From an uncultured Dorea sp. (lineage in GTDB: Bacteria > Bacillota_A > Clostridia > Lachnospirales > Lachnospiraceae), in the NCBI GenBank assembly GCA_910578865.1, contig CAJTRM010000010.1:1-64000 (forward strand): 64,000 nt of DNA, read 5' to 3'. The stretch's first letter is position 1. Each line of letters opens with the position of its first letter. Below the pieces are notes generated by a model that was not told the DNA's origin, did not search any database, and was given only the letters and a program-made list of their open reading frames with translations. The position numbers and the translations under genes were made by a program. Of this stretch, positions 25,905-34,015 are shown piece by piece.

Positions 25905-26695
25905 AGGGATTTGAAGGTGTATCCCATTTCTTCCCACTTAGAGAGGAGTTCATCCAGGATCTCGCCGTTTGTCCTGGAAGTATTATGTAAAAGGATGACG
26001 GCGCCGGGATGGACTCTTCCGAGGAGTTTTTCAAAGGCTTCTTCCTTTGTGGGCTGTTTATCTTCGTACCAGTCCACATAGGCGAGGCTCCAGAAAAATG
26101 TGCTGTACCCGAATTCTTTTGCCATCTGGAGATTTTCTGAGCTGTATTTTCCCTGAGGAGGACGGTAAAATTTTGTCATCTCCTTACCGGTAATTTCTTT
26201 GTATTCGTCTTCTACATCCTTTAATTCTTTTTCAAATGCTTCTTTTGTAGAAATCTGCGACATATCAGGATGGTGATATGTGTGATTGCCTACGATGTGT
26301 CCATCCTTTTCCATCCGCTTTACAAGCTCAGGGCTTGTGGAAAGATAGTTTCCCACTACAAAAAATGTGGCGGGTGCCTTGTGTTTTTTCAGGGCATTCA
26401 GGATATTTTCTGTGTTTCCGTTTTCAAAACCACAGTCGAAGGTCAGGTACAGAACTTTTTCTTTCGTATCTTCCGCATAGTAGGCATTGTATTTTTTCAG
26501 TTCGTCAAAGGTGGCGTTCGCTGTGGGGGGCTGGCCGTCGGTCTGGAAGCTTAAGCCCCAGTTTTCGGTGGCCTGTGCAATGGAGGCGGAGGCCGGTGCG
26601 GCAGTCTTTTCGGCAAGGAGGCGTCCGGCAAGGAAAGAACAGACGAACAATAGAAGAACTCCTGCTATATGCAGGATTGTTTTTTTCTTGGACAT
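25886..26695 (-). CDS. Polysaccharide deacetylase, PdaA-like
   Basis: 269 residues: an N-terminal membrane anchor or signal peptide (about 8-28), then an NodB-homology carbohydrate esterase family 4 domain. Metal and catalytic motifs are TFDCGFENG (a DCG form of the usual TFDDG), HTYHHPDM (metal His residues), RPPQGKYS and LLHNTS. Closest in style to PdaA, which de-N-acetylates muramic acid in spore cortex to form muramic delta-lactam; a sporulation role is inferred. The start at 26695 is supported by CGGAG five bases upstream. That site is buried in a long hairpin (26699-26773). Confidence 0.87.
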   Translation of the reverse strand: MSKKKTILHIAGVLLLFVCSFLAGRLLAEKTAAPASASIAQATENWGLSFQTDGQPPTANATFDELKKYNAYYAEDTKEKVLYLTFDCGFENGNTENILNALKKHKAPATFFVVGNYLSTSPELVKRMEKDGHIVGNHTYHHPDMSQISTKEAFEKELKDVEDEYKEITGKEMTKFYRPPQGKYSSENLQMAKEFGYSTFFWSLAYVDWYEDKQPTKEEAFEKLLGRVHPGAVILLHNTSRTNGEILDELLSKWEEMGYTFKSLDQLAG

Positions 26696-26698
26696 AAA

Positions 26699-26773
26699 AA
26701 CTCCGAAGCATTGGTTTGTATCCAGTATATGTGGGGCATCCCACATTTAATACAAAACCTCCACTTCGGAGTT
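26699..26773 (-). promoter_or_regulatory. Long hairpin enclosing the deacetylase ribosome binding site
   Basis: Between the alpha-galactosidase stop and the deacetylase start, AACTCCGAAG pairs with CTTCGGAGTT (outer stem), GGTTTTGTAT with ATACAAACC (middle) and ATGTGGG with CCCACAT (inner). TTTTT follows. The 3' arm contains CGGAG, the deacetylase ribosome binding site. It can act as a terminator for the galactosidase operon and would hide the start of translation for the next gene. Confidence 0.7.
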
Positions 26774-26779
26774 ATTAGA

Positions 26780-28969
26780 TTAAATTTTCTTTACATGTAT
26801 ACGGAAGCTTTCGTATTCTTCCTTTGCTGTCGGGAGCAGGATTCCTGCGTTCATCAGCACCTCGCCCGGGTAATGAACGTTCCCGACACGGTAGGTGCCT
26901 TCCGGGTCAAGTCCCTTAAGGCAGAACCAGCAGCCCGGGCCGTTGGGCGGAATCTTAAGGGCTACGGCGCACAAAAGCGCCTCGCTTCCGTCCGGGGCCG
27001 CAAATTCCCAGCCGTGGCAGATGCCGCATTGATTCGGGTCATTTAACCGGTAGAAGTCTCCCTTCTGGATCAGATCATAATATTTCTTAAATTCATTGAT
27101 CTGGTCAGCCACAATCTGTCTGTCTTCGTCCGTCATTTGGCTAATGTCCAACTCATATCCGAAGGTTCCGCACATTGCAACCGTAGCCCTTGTATCTATG
27201 GGGGTGTGGCGTCCGGTCTGCTCGTTCGGACACTTGGACACATGCGATCCGATGGTGCTGACGGGATATCCGAAGGAAGTACCGTGCTGGATACTCAGAC
27301 GTTCAATGGCATCGGTATCGTCGCTGCACCAGATCTGCGGAGTGTAATAGAGCATGCCTGCATCAAAACGTCCGCCGCCGCCGCTGCATCCTTCGATCAA
27401 AAGATCCGGGTAGCGGCTGTTCAGCTTCTCAAGCATATCATACAGGCCAAGGACGTAGCGGTAGGCCACCTCGCCCTGTCTGCCTGCAGGGAGCCTCCGG
27501 CTGTAGATATCGGCTATGCTGCGGTTAAAATCCCATTTCAGATATTCGATCCTGGCAGAGTCCAGAATCGAACACACCTGATTATAAATATAGTCACGCA
27601 CATCCTTCCGTGAAAAATCTAGGACAAGCTGGAACCGGGAACGGCTCGGCGCTTTGCCCGGAATCTGGAACACCCAGTCGGGATGCGTGCGGTAGAGATC
27701 GCTGTCTTCGTTGATGGCCTCTGGCTCAAACCAGATGCCGAACTGCATACCGAGATCATGGATCTTGTCGGACAATTGTTCCAAAGTACAGCCCAGCTTT
27801 TCTTCATTGACGATCCAGTCCCCGAGTCCACTGATATCACTGTCTCGTTTGCCGAACCATCCGTCGTCCATGACGAAGAGCTCAACGCCAAGATCAGCGG
27901 CATCCTTTGCCATACGCAGAAGTTTTTCCCCGTTAAAATCAAAGTAGACGCCTTCCCAGCTGTTCAGGAGAACGGGACGCCGCGCGGTTTTGTATTTACC
28001 ACGGCACAGGTTATTGCGGTACGCTCGGTGGTAGTTGTGTGACAGAGGCGTAAGGCCGGCATCGGAATAGGACAGGGCAACCTCTGGAGCATAGAATTTT
28101 TCTCCTTCTTTCAGACAGTAAGAAAAATTCTCCGGATGGATCCCCATCAAAATTCTTGTCTGATCGTATTGGTCAAGCTCTGCCACAGCTTCAAAGTCTC
28201 CGCTGTAGATAAAAGAAAAGCCGTAACAGCTTCCGCGGTCCTCGGTAGCGTCTGTGTCAGATACGATCACAAATGGATTATATTGATGGCTTGAAGTGCC
28301 CCTGGTACTTCCGATGGATGCGATGCCGTGGCGGATGCGTGATCTCTGGAGCGTCCGTTCCTTGACATGACGGCCGTGGAAGATAAGCAGGTCATAGTCC
28401 CCGAAGAGGTAATCAATACAGGCACTCTGTACATTTTCCAGGTAAATGGTCTCCTGGCTGTGATTTTCGACGCAGACAGCTCTTGTAATGATGTCCAGAT
28501 TCTCCAATACCCCATAGTAGAGGTGTACATAAAAAAGATGCCTGGTATCCTCCAGGGTGATGATCAGAGTATCGGCTTTGGTCTGTTCGGTTTCATAGAT
28601 TGCCGGAAGCCCCGGAAGTGCGTATTTGCCTTCCTGAATCTGAAAATCTTTGAAACGTAACTCGCATGCGGATGTCCCGTCGGGGTAACGCACCTTCAAA
28701 GCACTGGAACGGTAATCACCACTTCCGTATACAGGGTATTCCTGGGGAAGGGCATCTAGAGAGTAGGTCCGGTCGTCCCCAGCTTCATAGGGATTGCCGG
28801 AAAAACCGCGGTCAGCATAGTGGATCAGATAGGAATAGTCGAAATCAGAACTCCTTTTACCAAACCAAGTATGGAGTAAAACTCCATACTTGGTTGCTTT
28901 CATCTGGTATGTGCTATGGTCTGTCTGCAGTGTAAATAAAGAATTTGAATCATTCAGTAAGATAGCCAT
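26780..28969 (-). CDS. aga: Alpha-galactosidase, GH36
   Basis: 729 residues, full-length GH36 clan-D enzyme of the Aga/RafA type, cytoplasmic (no signal peptide). It releases galactose from raffinose, melibiose and related sugars. The nucleophile Asp is in LKWDFNRS, the acid/base Asp in IWCSDDTDAIERL, and EGCSGGGGRFD is typical. An N-terminal beta-supersandwich (to about 300) precedes the TIM barrel. It is last in the sugar operon, 39 bases after the permease genes. A perfect 15-bp hairpin lies inside codons 25-36. Confidence 0.95.
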   Translation of the reverse strand: MAILLNDSNSLFTLQTDHSTYQMKATKYGVLLHTWFGKRSSDFDYSYLIHYADRGFSGNPYEAGDDRTYSLDALPQEYPVYGSGDYRSSALKVRYPDGTSACELRFKDFQIQEGKYALPGLPAIYETEQTKADTLIITLEDTRHLFYVHLYYGVLENLDIITRAVCVENHSQETIYLENVQSACIDYLFGDYDLLIFHGRHVKERTLQRSRIRHGIASIGSTRGTSSHQYNPFVIVSDTDATEDRGSCYGFSFIYSGDFEAVAELDQYDQTRILMGIHPENFSYCLKEGEKFYAPEVALSYSDAGLTPLSHNYHRAYRNNLCRGKYKTARRPVLLNSWEGVYFDFNGEKLLRMAKDAADLGVELFVMDDGWFGKRDSDISGLGDWIVNEEKLGCTLEQLSDKIHDLGMQFGIWFEPEAINEDSDLYRTHPDWVFQIPGKAPSRSRFQLVLDFSRKDVRDYIYNQVCSILDSARIEYLKWDFNRSIADIYSRRLPAGRQGEVAYRYVLGLYDMLEKLNSRYPDLLIEGCSGGGGRFDAGMLYYTPQIWCSDDTDAIERLSIQHGTSFGYPVSTIGSHVSKCPNEQTGRHTPIDTRATVAMCGTFGYELDISQMTDEDRQIVADQINEFKKYYDLIQKGDFYRLNDPNQCGICHGWEFAAPDGSEALLCAVALKIPPNGPGCWFCLKGLDPEGTYRVGNVHYPGEVLMNAGILLPTAKEEYESFRIHVKKI
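28863..28895 (-). repeat. Perfect inverted repeat inside the alpha-galactosidase gene
   Basis: AACCAAGTATGGAGT and its exact complement form 15-bp arms around a three-base loop. It lies about 75-107 bases into the coding sequence and encodes part of KATKYGVLLHTWFG. Such a long perfect stem in coding DNA is unlikely by chance and should fold strongly in the mRNA. Confidence 0.85.
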
Positions 28970-29008
28970 AAGTAAATCCTCGTTTTGTTTTGTAAAAATG
29001 TTTTTCTG

Positions 29009-29857
29009 CTATTTTACTGCACCGTTAACTACACCGTTGATAATCTGTTTCTGGCAAACCAGATAGAAGATCAGGATCGGCAATAATGCTAACAGGTAGG
29101 AAGCAAATGCCAGGTTGTAGTTTGTACCAAACTGTGTCTGGAAAGTAAGCTGTGCCAGAGGCAGCGTATTGGCTCCTGTACCGGACATGATAACGAGTGG
29201 CGTCATAACGTCATTCCAGGTTCCCAGAGCAGTCAGGACAGCAACAGTAGCGTGCATAGGCTTCATGATCGGGAAGATAATCTTCCAGTATGTGGACCAT
29301 GTAGTAGCACCGTCTACATAAGCTGCTTCTTCCAGTGCAATCGGAATGTTCTTCAGATAACCGCTGTAAAGCATAACGTTCATCGGCATATAGAACACTA
29401 AATAGCATAATATAACTCCTACCCAGTTGTCAATGCCCATTTGAGCAGTCTGTTTTACCAGAGGCATCATCAGGATCGCAAACGGGACAAACATACCGCT
29501 TACAATGTAGAGATATGAGATTTTGTAAAATTTGTTTTTTGCCATGCTTCTGCCAATGGCGTACCCTGCAAGAGAGTGGATCAGGATGGCAAGTACAACG
29601 GTAACGACCGTGATCAGTATGCTGTAGCCGAGAGAGTGCCAGAAGTCTGTCACCCGCATTGCCTCTGCGAAGTTTTCTAAACTCCAGCTCTTTGGAAGGC
29701 TTAAGGCACCGGAAATGTCATTGGTCATTTCTGTCGGTTTTTTAAATGCGATTACGATGGCCATGTAAAGTGGGAAGATAACAGTTACACAGCCGATGAT
29801 CAATAATATAGTAAGCGGCCAATTGGTAACGGCAGCAACTCTGTTTTTCTTTTTCAT
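29009..29857 (-). CDS. Sugar ABC transporter permease, CUT1 (MsmG/RafG-like)
   Basis: 282 residues, six membrane helices. The EAA loop that docks the ATPase is EEAAYVDGATTWSTYWKIIFPIMKP. Second membrane subunit of a CUT1 importer, most likely for alpha-galactosides given the GH36 gene downstream. Its start overlaps the stop of the other permease by one base. No ATPase gene is present, so a shared MsmK-type ATPase elsewhere is expected. Confidence 0.93.
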   Translation of the reverse strand: MKKKNRVAAVTNWPLTILLIIGCVTVIFPLYMAIVIAFKKPTEMTNDISGALSLPKSWSLENFAEAMRVTDFWHSLGYSILITVVTVVLAILIHSLAGYAIGRSMAKNKFYKISYLYIVSGMFVPFAILMMPLVKQTAQMGIDNWVGVILCYLVFYMPMNVMLYSGYLKNIPIALEEAAYVDGATTWSTYWKIIFPIMKPMHATVAVLTALGTWNDVMTPLVIMSGTGANTLPLAQLTFQTQFGTNYNLAFASYLLALLPILIFYLVCQKQIINGVVNGAVK

Positions 29858-30708
29858 TATAACTGTTCCTCCTTCTTTCCTGTAATATTAAGCTGGAATA
29901 CTGAGATGGCCACGATCACGATAAAGAAGATAACCGCGTTCGCACTCTGGAAACCGAACTGTCCGCCGCCCATACCATTGTTGTAGATCAGGTAGGAGAT
30001 AGATTCGGTACTCTGTGCCGGGCCGCCTTTGGTCAATGCCATGATCTGGTCAAATACCATCAGGAAGTCTTTCATACTTAACACCATGTTGATGCTGAAG
30101 AATGGAATGATCAGCGGGAAGGTCAGGCTCTTAAAGCTTTTCCAGCCGGTAGCGCCGTCGATTGCGCCTGCCTCATATACGTCTTCCGGTACAGTCTGAA
30201 GACCGGATATGTAAATTAAAGTAGTCTGTGCCACAGATTGCCATGCTGTGACAATTACGATAGCGATCCATGCCGTACTTGTATTGGACAGCATACTGGA
30301 ACCGCCGGTAATTGCAGGAAGGATGTAAGTGAAGATATATCCGAAGATATAACCTACAACCAGTCCGCCAAGAATTCTCGGAACGAAGTAAACTCCACGC
30401 AGAGCGCTCTTTGCGCGAATTTTACCGTTGAGTCCTAAAGCCAGAAGTAAGGATACTACATTTGTAAGGATTGTTGCCACAATCGCAAACTTGAAGGTAA
30501 ACAGATAGGATTTGCCCACACGCGCGTCGGTGAACAGGTCGGCATAGTTGCGGAACCCTACCCATTCATAGCTTCCAAAACCTTTAAAGTTGGTAAAACT
30601 GTACATAAGACCTTTGATCAGCGGCAAAGTATTAAAACAGAAGAACAGTGCCAGAACAGGGATTGTAATTAATAAAAAGGTCTGATTTCTGCTGAGTTTT
30701 TTATTCAT
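29857..30708 (-). CDS. Sugar ABC transporter permease, CUT1 (MsmF/RafF-like)
   Basis: 283 residues, six membrane helices, EAA loop VYEAGAIDGATGWKSFKSLTFPLI. First membrane subunit of the importer. It begins on the last base of the binding-protein gene's stop and ends on the first base of the next start, so the three transport genes form a tight translationally coupled run. Confidence 0.93.
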   Translation of the reverse strand: MNKKLSRNQTFLLITIPVLALFFCFNTLPLIKGLMYSFTNFKGFGSYEWVGFRNYADLFTDARVGKSYLFTFKFAIVATILTNVVSLLLALGLNGKIRAKSALRGVYFVPRILGGLVVGYIFGYIFTYILPAITGGSSMLSNTSTAWIAIVIVTAWQSVAQTTLIYISGLQTVPEDVYEAGAIDGATGWKSFKSLTFPLIIPFFSINMVLSMKDFLMVFDQIMALTKGGPAQSTESISYLIYNNGMGGGQFGFQSANAVIFFIVIVAISVFQLNITGKKEEQL

Positions 30709-31997
30709 TATTCATTCCCTCCATTCGCTTCTTCATATGCCTGTACTTTACGGATGATGTCACGGTTATATCTTACCCAGTCGGTGTCAAATTTGTTCAG
30801 GAATTTGTCAATGTCACCGTGGAGCAGGAAGGTCTGGATCTGTGCATCCACGCTCATTTCTGCAGGGTAGTAGTGATCCTGGTAGTCTACCATTTTGCCT
30901 TCGTTAATGTAATCCAGCATACCGTCAAGAGCCGGTGAAAGTTCAAATTCCTTGTCTTTGCATGGAACTGCATTCTGGTCGTCCAGATAAGTCTGTATGG
31001 TGGAATCCTCCAGAAGGAAGCTCAATACTTCATAAGCAGCTTCTTTATCCTTACATTCATTTGTGATGCAGAACTGAAGGTCTACACCTGAATTCAGGAT
31101 ATTGTCGTCAGCATTGTCAGCGCCGGGCATAACGAAGGAATCAATATCCATATCCGGATTTACGGACTGGATCTGAGGGACAGCATAGCTTCCGATGCAG
31201 TACATTGCAGATTCTCCGTTTGCGAAAGCGGTACATGCATCATTGTAGCTGTATGCGAATGGATCTTTCTGTGCATGCTCCAAAAGCTCCAGCATTTTTT
31301 CCGATACTGTATAATACTCGTCAATAAACTTTGTCTCGCCTCTGTTTACCTGCTGGCAGACGTCTGCGGGTGCAAGGTCGCAGGCAAGTGCGTTCCACGG
31401 TGCAAGACAGGTCCATATGTCCTTGAAGCCAAAGTATACCGGCTGGATACCGGCAGCCTTGATCTCATCGCACAATGACATGAACTCATCCCATGTGGTC
31501 GGAATTTCCCATCCGTTTTCCTTGAACATCTCTCTGTTATACAGGACGCCTGCGGCATTTGCAACGTAAGGAACTGCGTAGACGCCGTCCATCGGAACAA
31601 ATTCCAGATTCTTGTCAATATCCTTGTATGCCTGTTTAATAGAAGAAAGGCCTTCAAAATCTGAAATATCCATAAGCATCTCTGCGTCAAGGAAGTTCGA
31701 GTAGTTCACGTCACCGCCGATCCCGATGATGTCGGGGGCATCTTCCTTGATAAAACGTGTCTTCAGTACCGTCATGGCATCGTTAGGGGATTCAATCGTA
31801 AGAACGATATCATCATGTGTTGCGTTGAATTCCTCCTCCATCTTTTCAAAGGCCTTTACTGCCTCCGGCTTGTACTGAAGGATGGTGATATGGGTCTTGC
31901 CGTCGTTGCTCTCCGATAAGCTGCAACCGGAGGCCGAGAGGGCAGTTCCCACCAGCATTGTTGCCACAAGCGCTGTGGCAAGTAATCTTTTTTTCAT
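30708..31997 (-). CDS. Sugar ABC transporter substrate-binding lipoprotein
   Basis: 429 residues, solute-binding family 1 (MsmE/RafE-like). Type II signal peptide with lipobox SASGC (Cys about residue 24), so it is anchored to the outer face of the membrane. The mature part begins with THITILQYKPEAVKAFEKM, and contains the late ENGESAMYCIGSYAVPQI-like ligand region. The start at 31997 is supported by AGGAGAAGTGTGGAG; the upstream frame to 32030 is leader. First gene of the sugar operon, transcribed away from the AraC regulator. Confidence 0.92.
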   Translation of the reverse strand: MKKRLLATALVATMLVGTALSASGCSLSESNDGKTHITILQYKPEAVKAFEKMEEEFNATHDDIVLTIESPNDAMTVLKTRFIKEDAPDIIGIGGDVNYSNFLDAEMLMDISDFEGLSSIKQAYKDIDKNLEFVPMDGVYAVPYVANAAGVLYNREMFKENGWEIPTTWDEFMSLCDEIKAAGIQPVYFGFKDIWTCLAPWNALACDLAPADVCQQVNRGETKFIDEYYTVSEKMLELLEHAQKDPFAYSYNDACTAFANGESAMYCIGSYAVPQIQSVNPDMDIDSFVMPGADNADDNILNSGVDLQFCITNECKDKEAAYEVLSFLLEDSTIQTYLDDQNAVPCKDKEFELSPALDGMLDYINEGKMVDYQDHYYPAEMSVDAQIQTFLLHGDIDKFLNKFDTDWVRYNRDIIRKVQAYEEANGGNE

Positions 31998-32070
31998 CTC
32001 CACACTTCTCCTCTCGCATGCAATATACAAGTTGCATGAATATTATGTTGATTTCAGATAAAATGATAGC

Positions 32071-32099
32071 AGTATAACGAAAAAAGGTAAATATTCCAA
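32071..32099 (-). promoter_or_regulatory. Promoter of the alpha-galactoside operon
   Basis: On the minus strand TTGGAA (32094-32099) and TATACT (32071-32076) are 17 bases apart, about 75 bases before the binding-protein start codon. Confidence 0.55.
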
Positions 32100-32103
32100 T
32101 GTG

Positions 32104-32119
32104 TGTGGAACATACCACA
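32104..32119. promoter_or_regulatory. Candidate operator for the AraC regulator
   Basis: The inverted repeat TGTGG-AACATA-CCACA lies five bases upstream of the -35 box of the sugar operon, where AraC-type activators normally bind. Confidence 0.45.
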
Positions 32120-32141
32120 ATGCGAGATTTAAATAAAATAG

Positions 32142-32171
32142 TTGAAATATAGACGCATTATGGTATATAAT
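32142..32171 (+). promoter_or_regulatory. Promoter of the AraC regulator gene
   Basis: TTGAAA (32142-32147) and TATAAT (32166-32171) with an 18-base spacer, divergent from the sugar operon promoter. The leader of about 130 bases that follows is AT-rich and holds no gene. Confidence 0.5.
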
Positions 32172-32308
32172 AAGGAAAAATACATAAAGTTTGTTAAATA
32201 TATATAAATTCAAGGTTTGCTTTTTGGATAAGTTGCTTAAGAGGAATATGGGATTAAAGTTTTATGTATACTGAGGTCGGCATCTTAAGGCAGAAAAAGG
32301 AGAATTTT

Positions 32309-33160
32309 ATGGGAGAGACTATATTTTCGATTTTTCAGGACGAGCATTACATTGATTTAATGATTTACCAATATGGTTATGAGCAATGCAAACCACTTCA
32401 TTCATTTGGCCCTTATGTGCGCAACCACTGGCTGTTCCATTATGTGATATCCGGGAAGGGGACGCTTAGGTGCAATGACGAGAAAAATAATACGACAGAA
32501 TACAGGCTTGAGAAGGGGAGCGGCTTCTTGATCGAGCCTGGCTATGTCAACACGTATTGGGCGGACAAAGAAGATCCCTGGGAGTATGTGTGGGTCGAAT
32601 TCGGGGGGCTTCGGGCCAAGAAATTTCTGGAGAGCGCAGGCTTGTCCTGTGCTCAGCCTATTTTCTATCCGGATGTGCCGGAGCACGGGAATGAAGTTCA
32701 CAGAGAAATAGAAGAGATCATTCGGTATGAAACTCTTTCGGATGCAGGACAGATCGGACATCTGTATCTTTTTATGGATAAGCTGGTACGGTATTCCACT
32801 TCCAGGCAGCGAAAACAAGGGGGAAAGCTGAGTGAATTTTATGCAAAAGAGGCCATTGCGTTCATTGAGCAGAATTACGGCAGCAATATTACGGTGGAGG
32901 ATATAGCTCACCGCTGTAAGCTGGACCGCAGCTATTTCGGAAAGGTATTTAAAAATGTGATGGGACAGTCTCCGCAGGAGTTTTTGATCCAGTACCGGAT
33001 GGCAAGGGCGGCGGATGAATTGATCATAACGGACGAATCCATCAGCGCGGTAGGTGAATCCGTGGGGTATCCGAACCAGCTGCATTTTTCCAGGGCGTTT
33101 AAGAGCGTGTATGGCGTGCCGCCGAGAGAGTACAGGCAGAGGAATAAGACTGTTAAATAA
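32309..33160 (+). CDS. AraC-family transcriptional regulator (MsmR/RafR-like)
   Basis: 283 residues. An N-terminal cupin-type AraC ligand domain (about 15-160, with FHYVISGKGTLRC and FLIEPGYVNTYWADKEDPWEYVWVEF) is followed by two helix-turn-helix motifs in the last 100 residues (ITVEDIAHRCKLDRSYFGKVFK and ISAVGESVGYPNQLHFSRAFK). It probably activates the divergent transport and galactosidase operon on sensing an alpha-galactoside. The start at 32309 has AAAGGAG; an upstream ATG at 32264 lacks one. The last codons and the stop lie inside a 69-bp palindrome. Confidence 0.92.
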   Translation: MGETIFSIFQDEHYIDLMIYQYGYEQCKPLHSFGPYVRNHWLFHYVISGKGTLRCNDEKNNTTEYRLEKGSGFLIEPGYVNTYWADKEDPWEYVWVEFGGLRAKKFLESAGLSCAQPIFYPDVPEHGNEVHREIEEIIRYETLSDAGQIGHLYLFMDKLVRYSTSRQRKQGGKLSEFYAKEAIAFIEQNYGSNITVEDIAHRCKLDRSYFGKVFKNVMGQSPQEFLIQYRMARAADELIITDESISAVGESVGYPNQLHFSRAFKSVYGVPPREYRQRNKTVK

Positions 33161-33218
33161 TTAACTGGGGACGTAGTAAAATTGAATTTTACTACGTCCC
33201 CAGTTAATTATTTAACAG
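33150..33218. repeat. 69-bp perfect palindrome joining two convergent genes
   Basis: Two exact 34-bp arms surround a single G at 33184. The core is GGGGACGTAGTAAAATT. The left arm holds the end and stop codon of the AraC gene and the right arm those of the binding-protein gene, so both proteins end in Val-Lys-stop encoded by the same bases. The GGGACGTAGTAAA core also occurs at 1587-1618. It probably ends both transcripts, and it belongs to a repeat family. Confidence 0.9.
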
Positions 33219-33997
33219 CTTTTTCTGCGTATTTTGTTGTCACAAGATCTTCATATGGAGCCCGTTTGGTAAGTTCTCCTGCATCTTCCAGGATATCCTG
33301 TAACAGGTCGAAGCTTTCCTCTTCAAAGATCAGGTTTTCTTTCCATGTATCCTGCTCATAATAGCGGGTGATAATGGTGGTAACGGTGTCAAGGTCGGTC
33401 TCTTTAAACTGCGGCGCGATGACGGAAGCGATTTCTTCCGGTTTGTGCTGCTGTACGTAATCCATGCCTTTTTGCAGGGCATTGGTGAATCCCTGAATTA
33501 CCTCAGGATTTTTTTCCATAAAGCTCTTTTTTGCAGAGAAGGCGGTATATGGAACATAGCCGCTGTCAGTGCCGAGGGAAGCTACTACGAAGCCCTTGCC
33601 TTCTTTCTCAAGGGTTGTGGCGCCCGGCTCAAATTCAACGGTGAAATCACCTTGGTTTTCGGCAAATGCGGCTGCAGTTGAGCCGAAGTCGATGCTTTGG
33701 TCAATGTTTACATCTTTGGCCGGGTCAATGCCGTTTTGCCGTAAAATGTACTCAAATACCATTTCCGGCATACCACCTTTCCGCCCGCCAAGAACATTTT
33801 TTTCTTTTAGATCATCCCACTTAAAATCAGGCATTTCTTCCCGGGCTACCAGGAAATTTCCTGCCCGCTGGGTAAGCTGGGCGAAATTGACTACGTAGTC
33901 GTTGGCACCTTCATTATATGTGTAGATAGATGCTTCTGATCCCATAAAACCGATATCGGCGCTGCCTGACAATACCGCCGTCATGGTCTTATCTGCA
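33208..33997 (-). pseudogene. ABC substrate-binding lipoprotein, C-terminal part (split by element)
   Basis: About 262 codons downstream of the insertion site. The product is an NMT1/SsuA/ThiY-like periplasmic-type binding protein (ADIGFMGSEASIYTYNEG, GGRKGGMPEMVFEYILRQNGI), which normally binds nitrate, sulfonates or thiamine precursors. The upstream 85 or so codons lie at 36500-36750. Joining the two at the CCAAAT core gives an unbroken frame reading VTGFGA-DKTMTAVLSG, so the gene is interrupted rather than decayed. No permease or ATPase gene adjoins it. Confidence 0.88.
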
Positions 33998-34015
33998 CCA
34001 AATGGAGACGGATAG

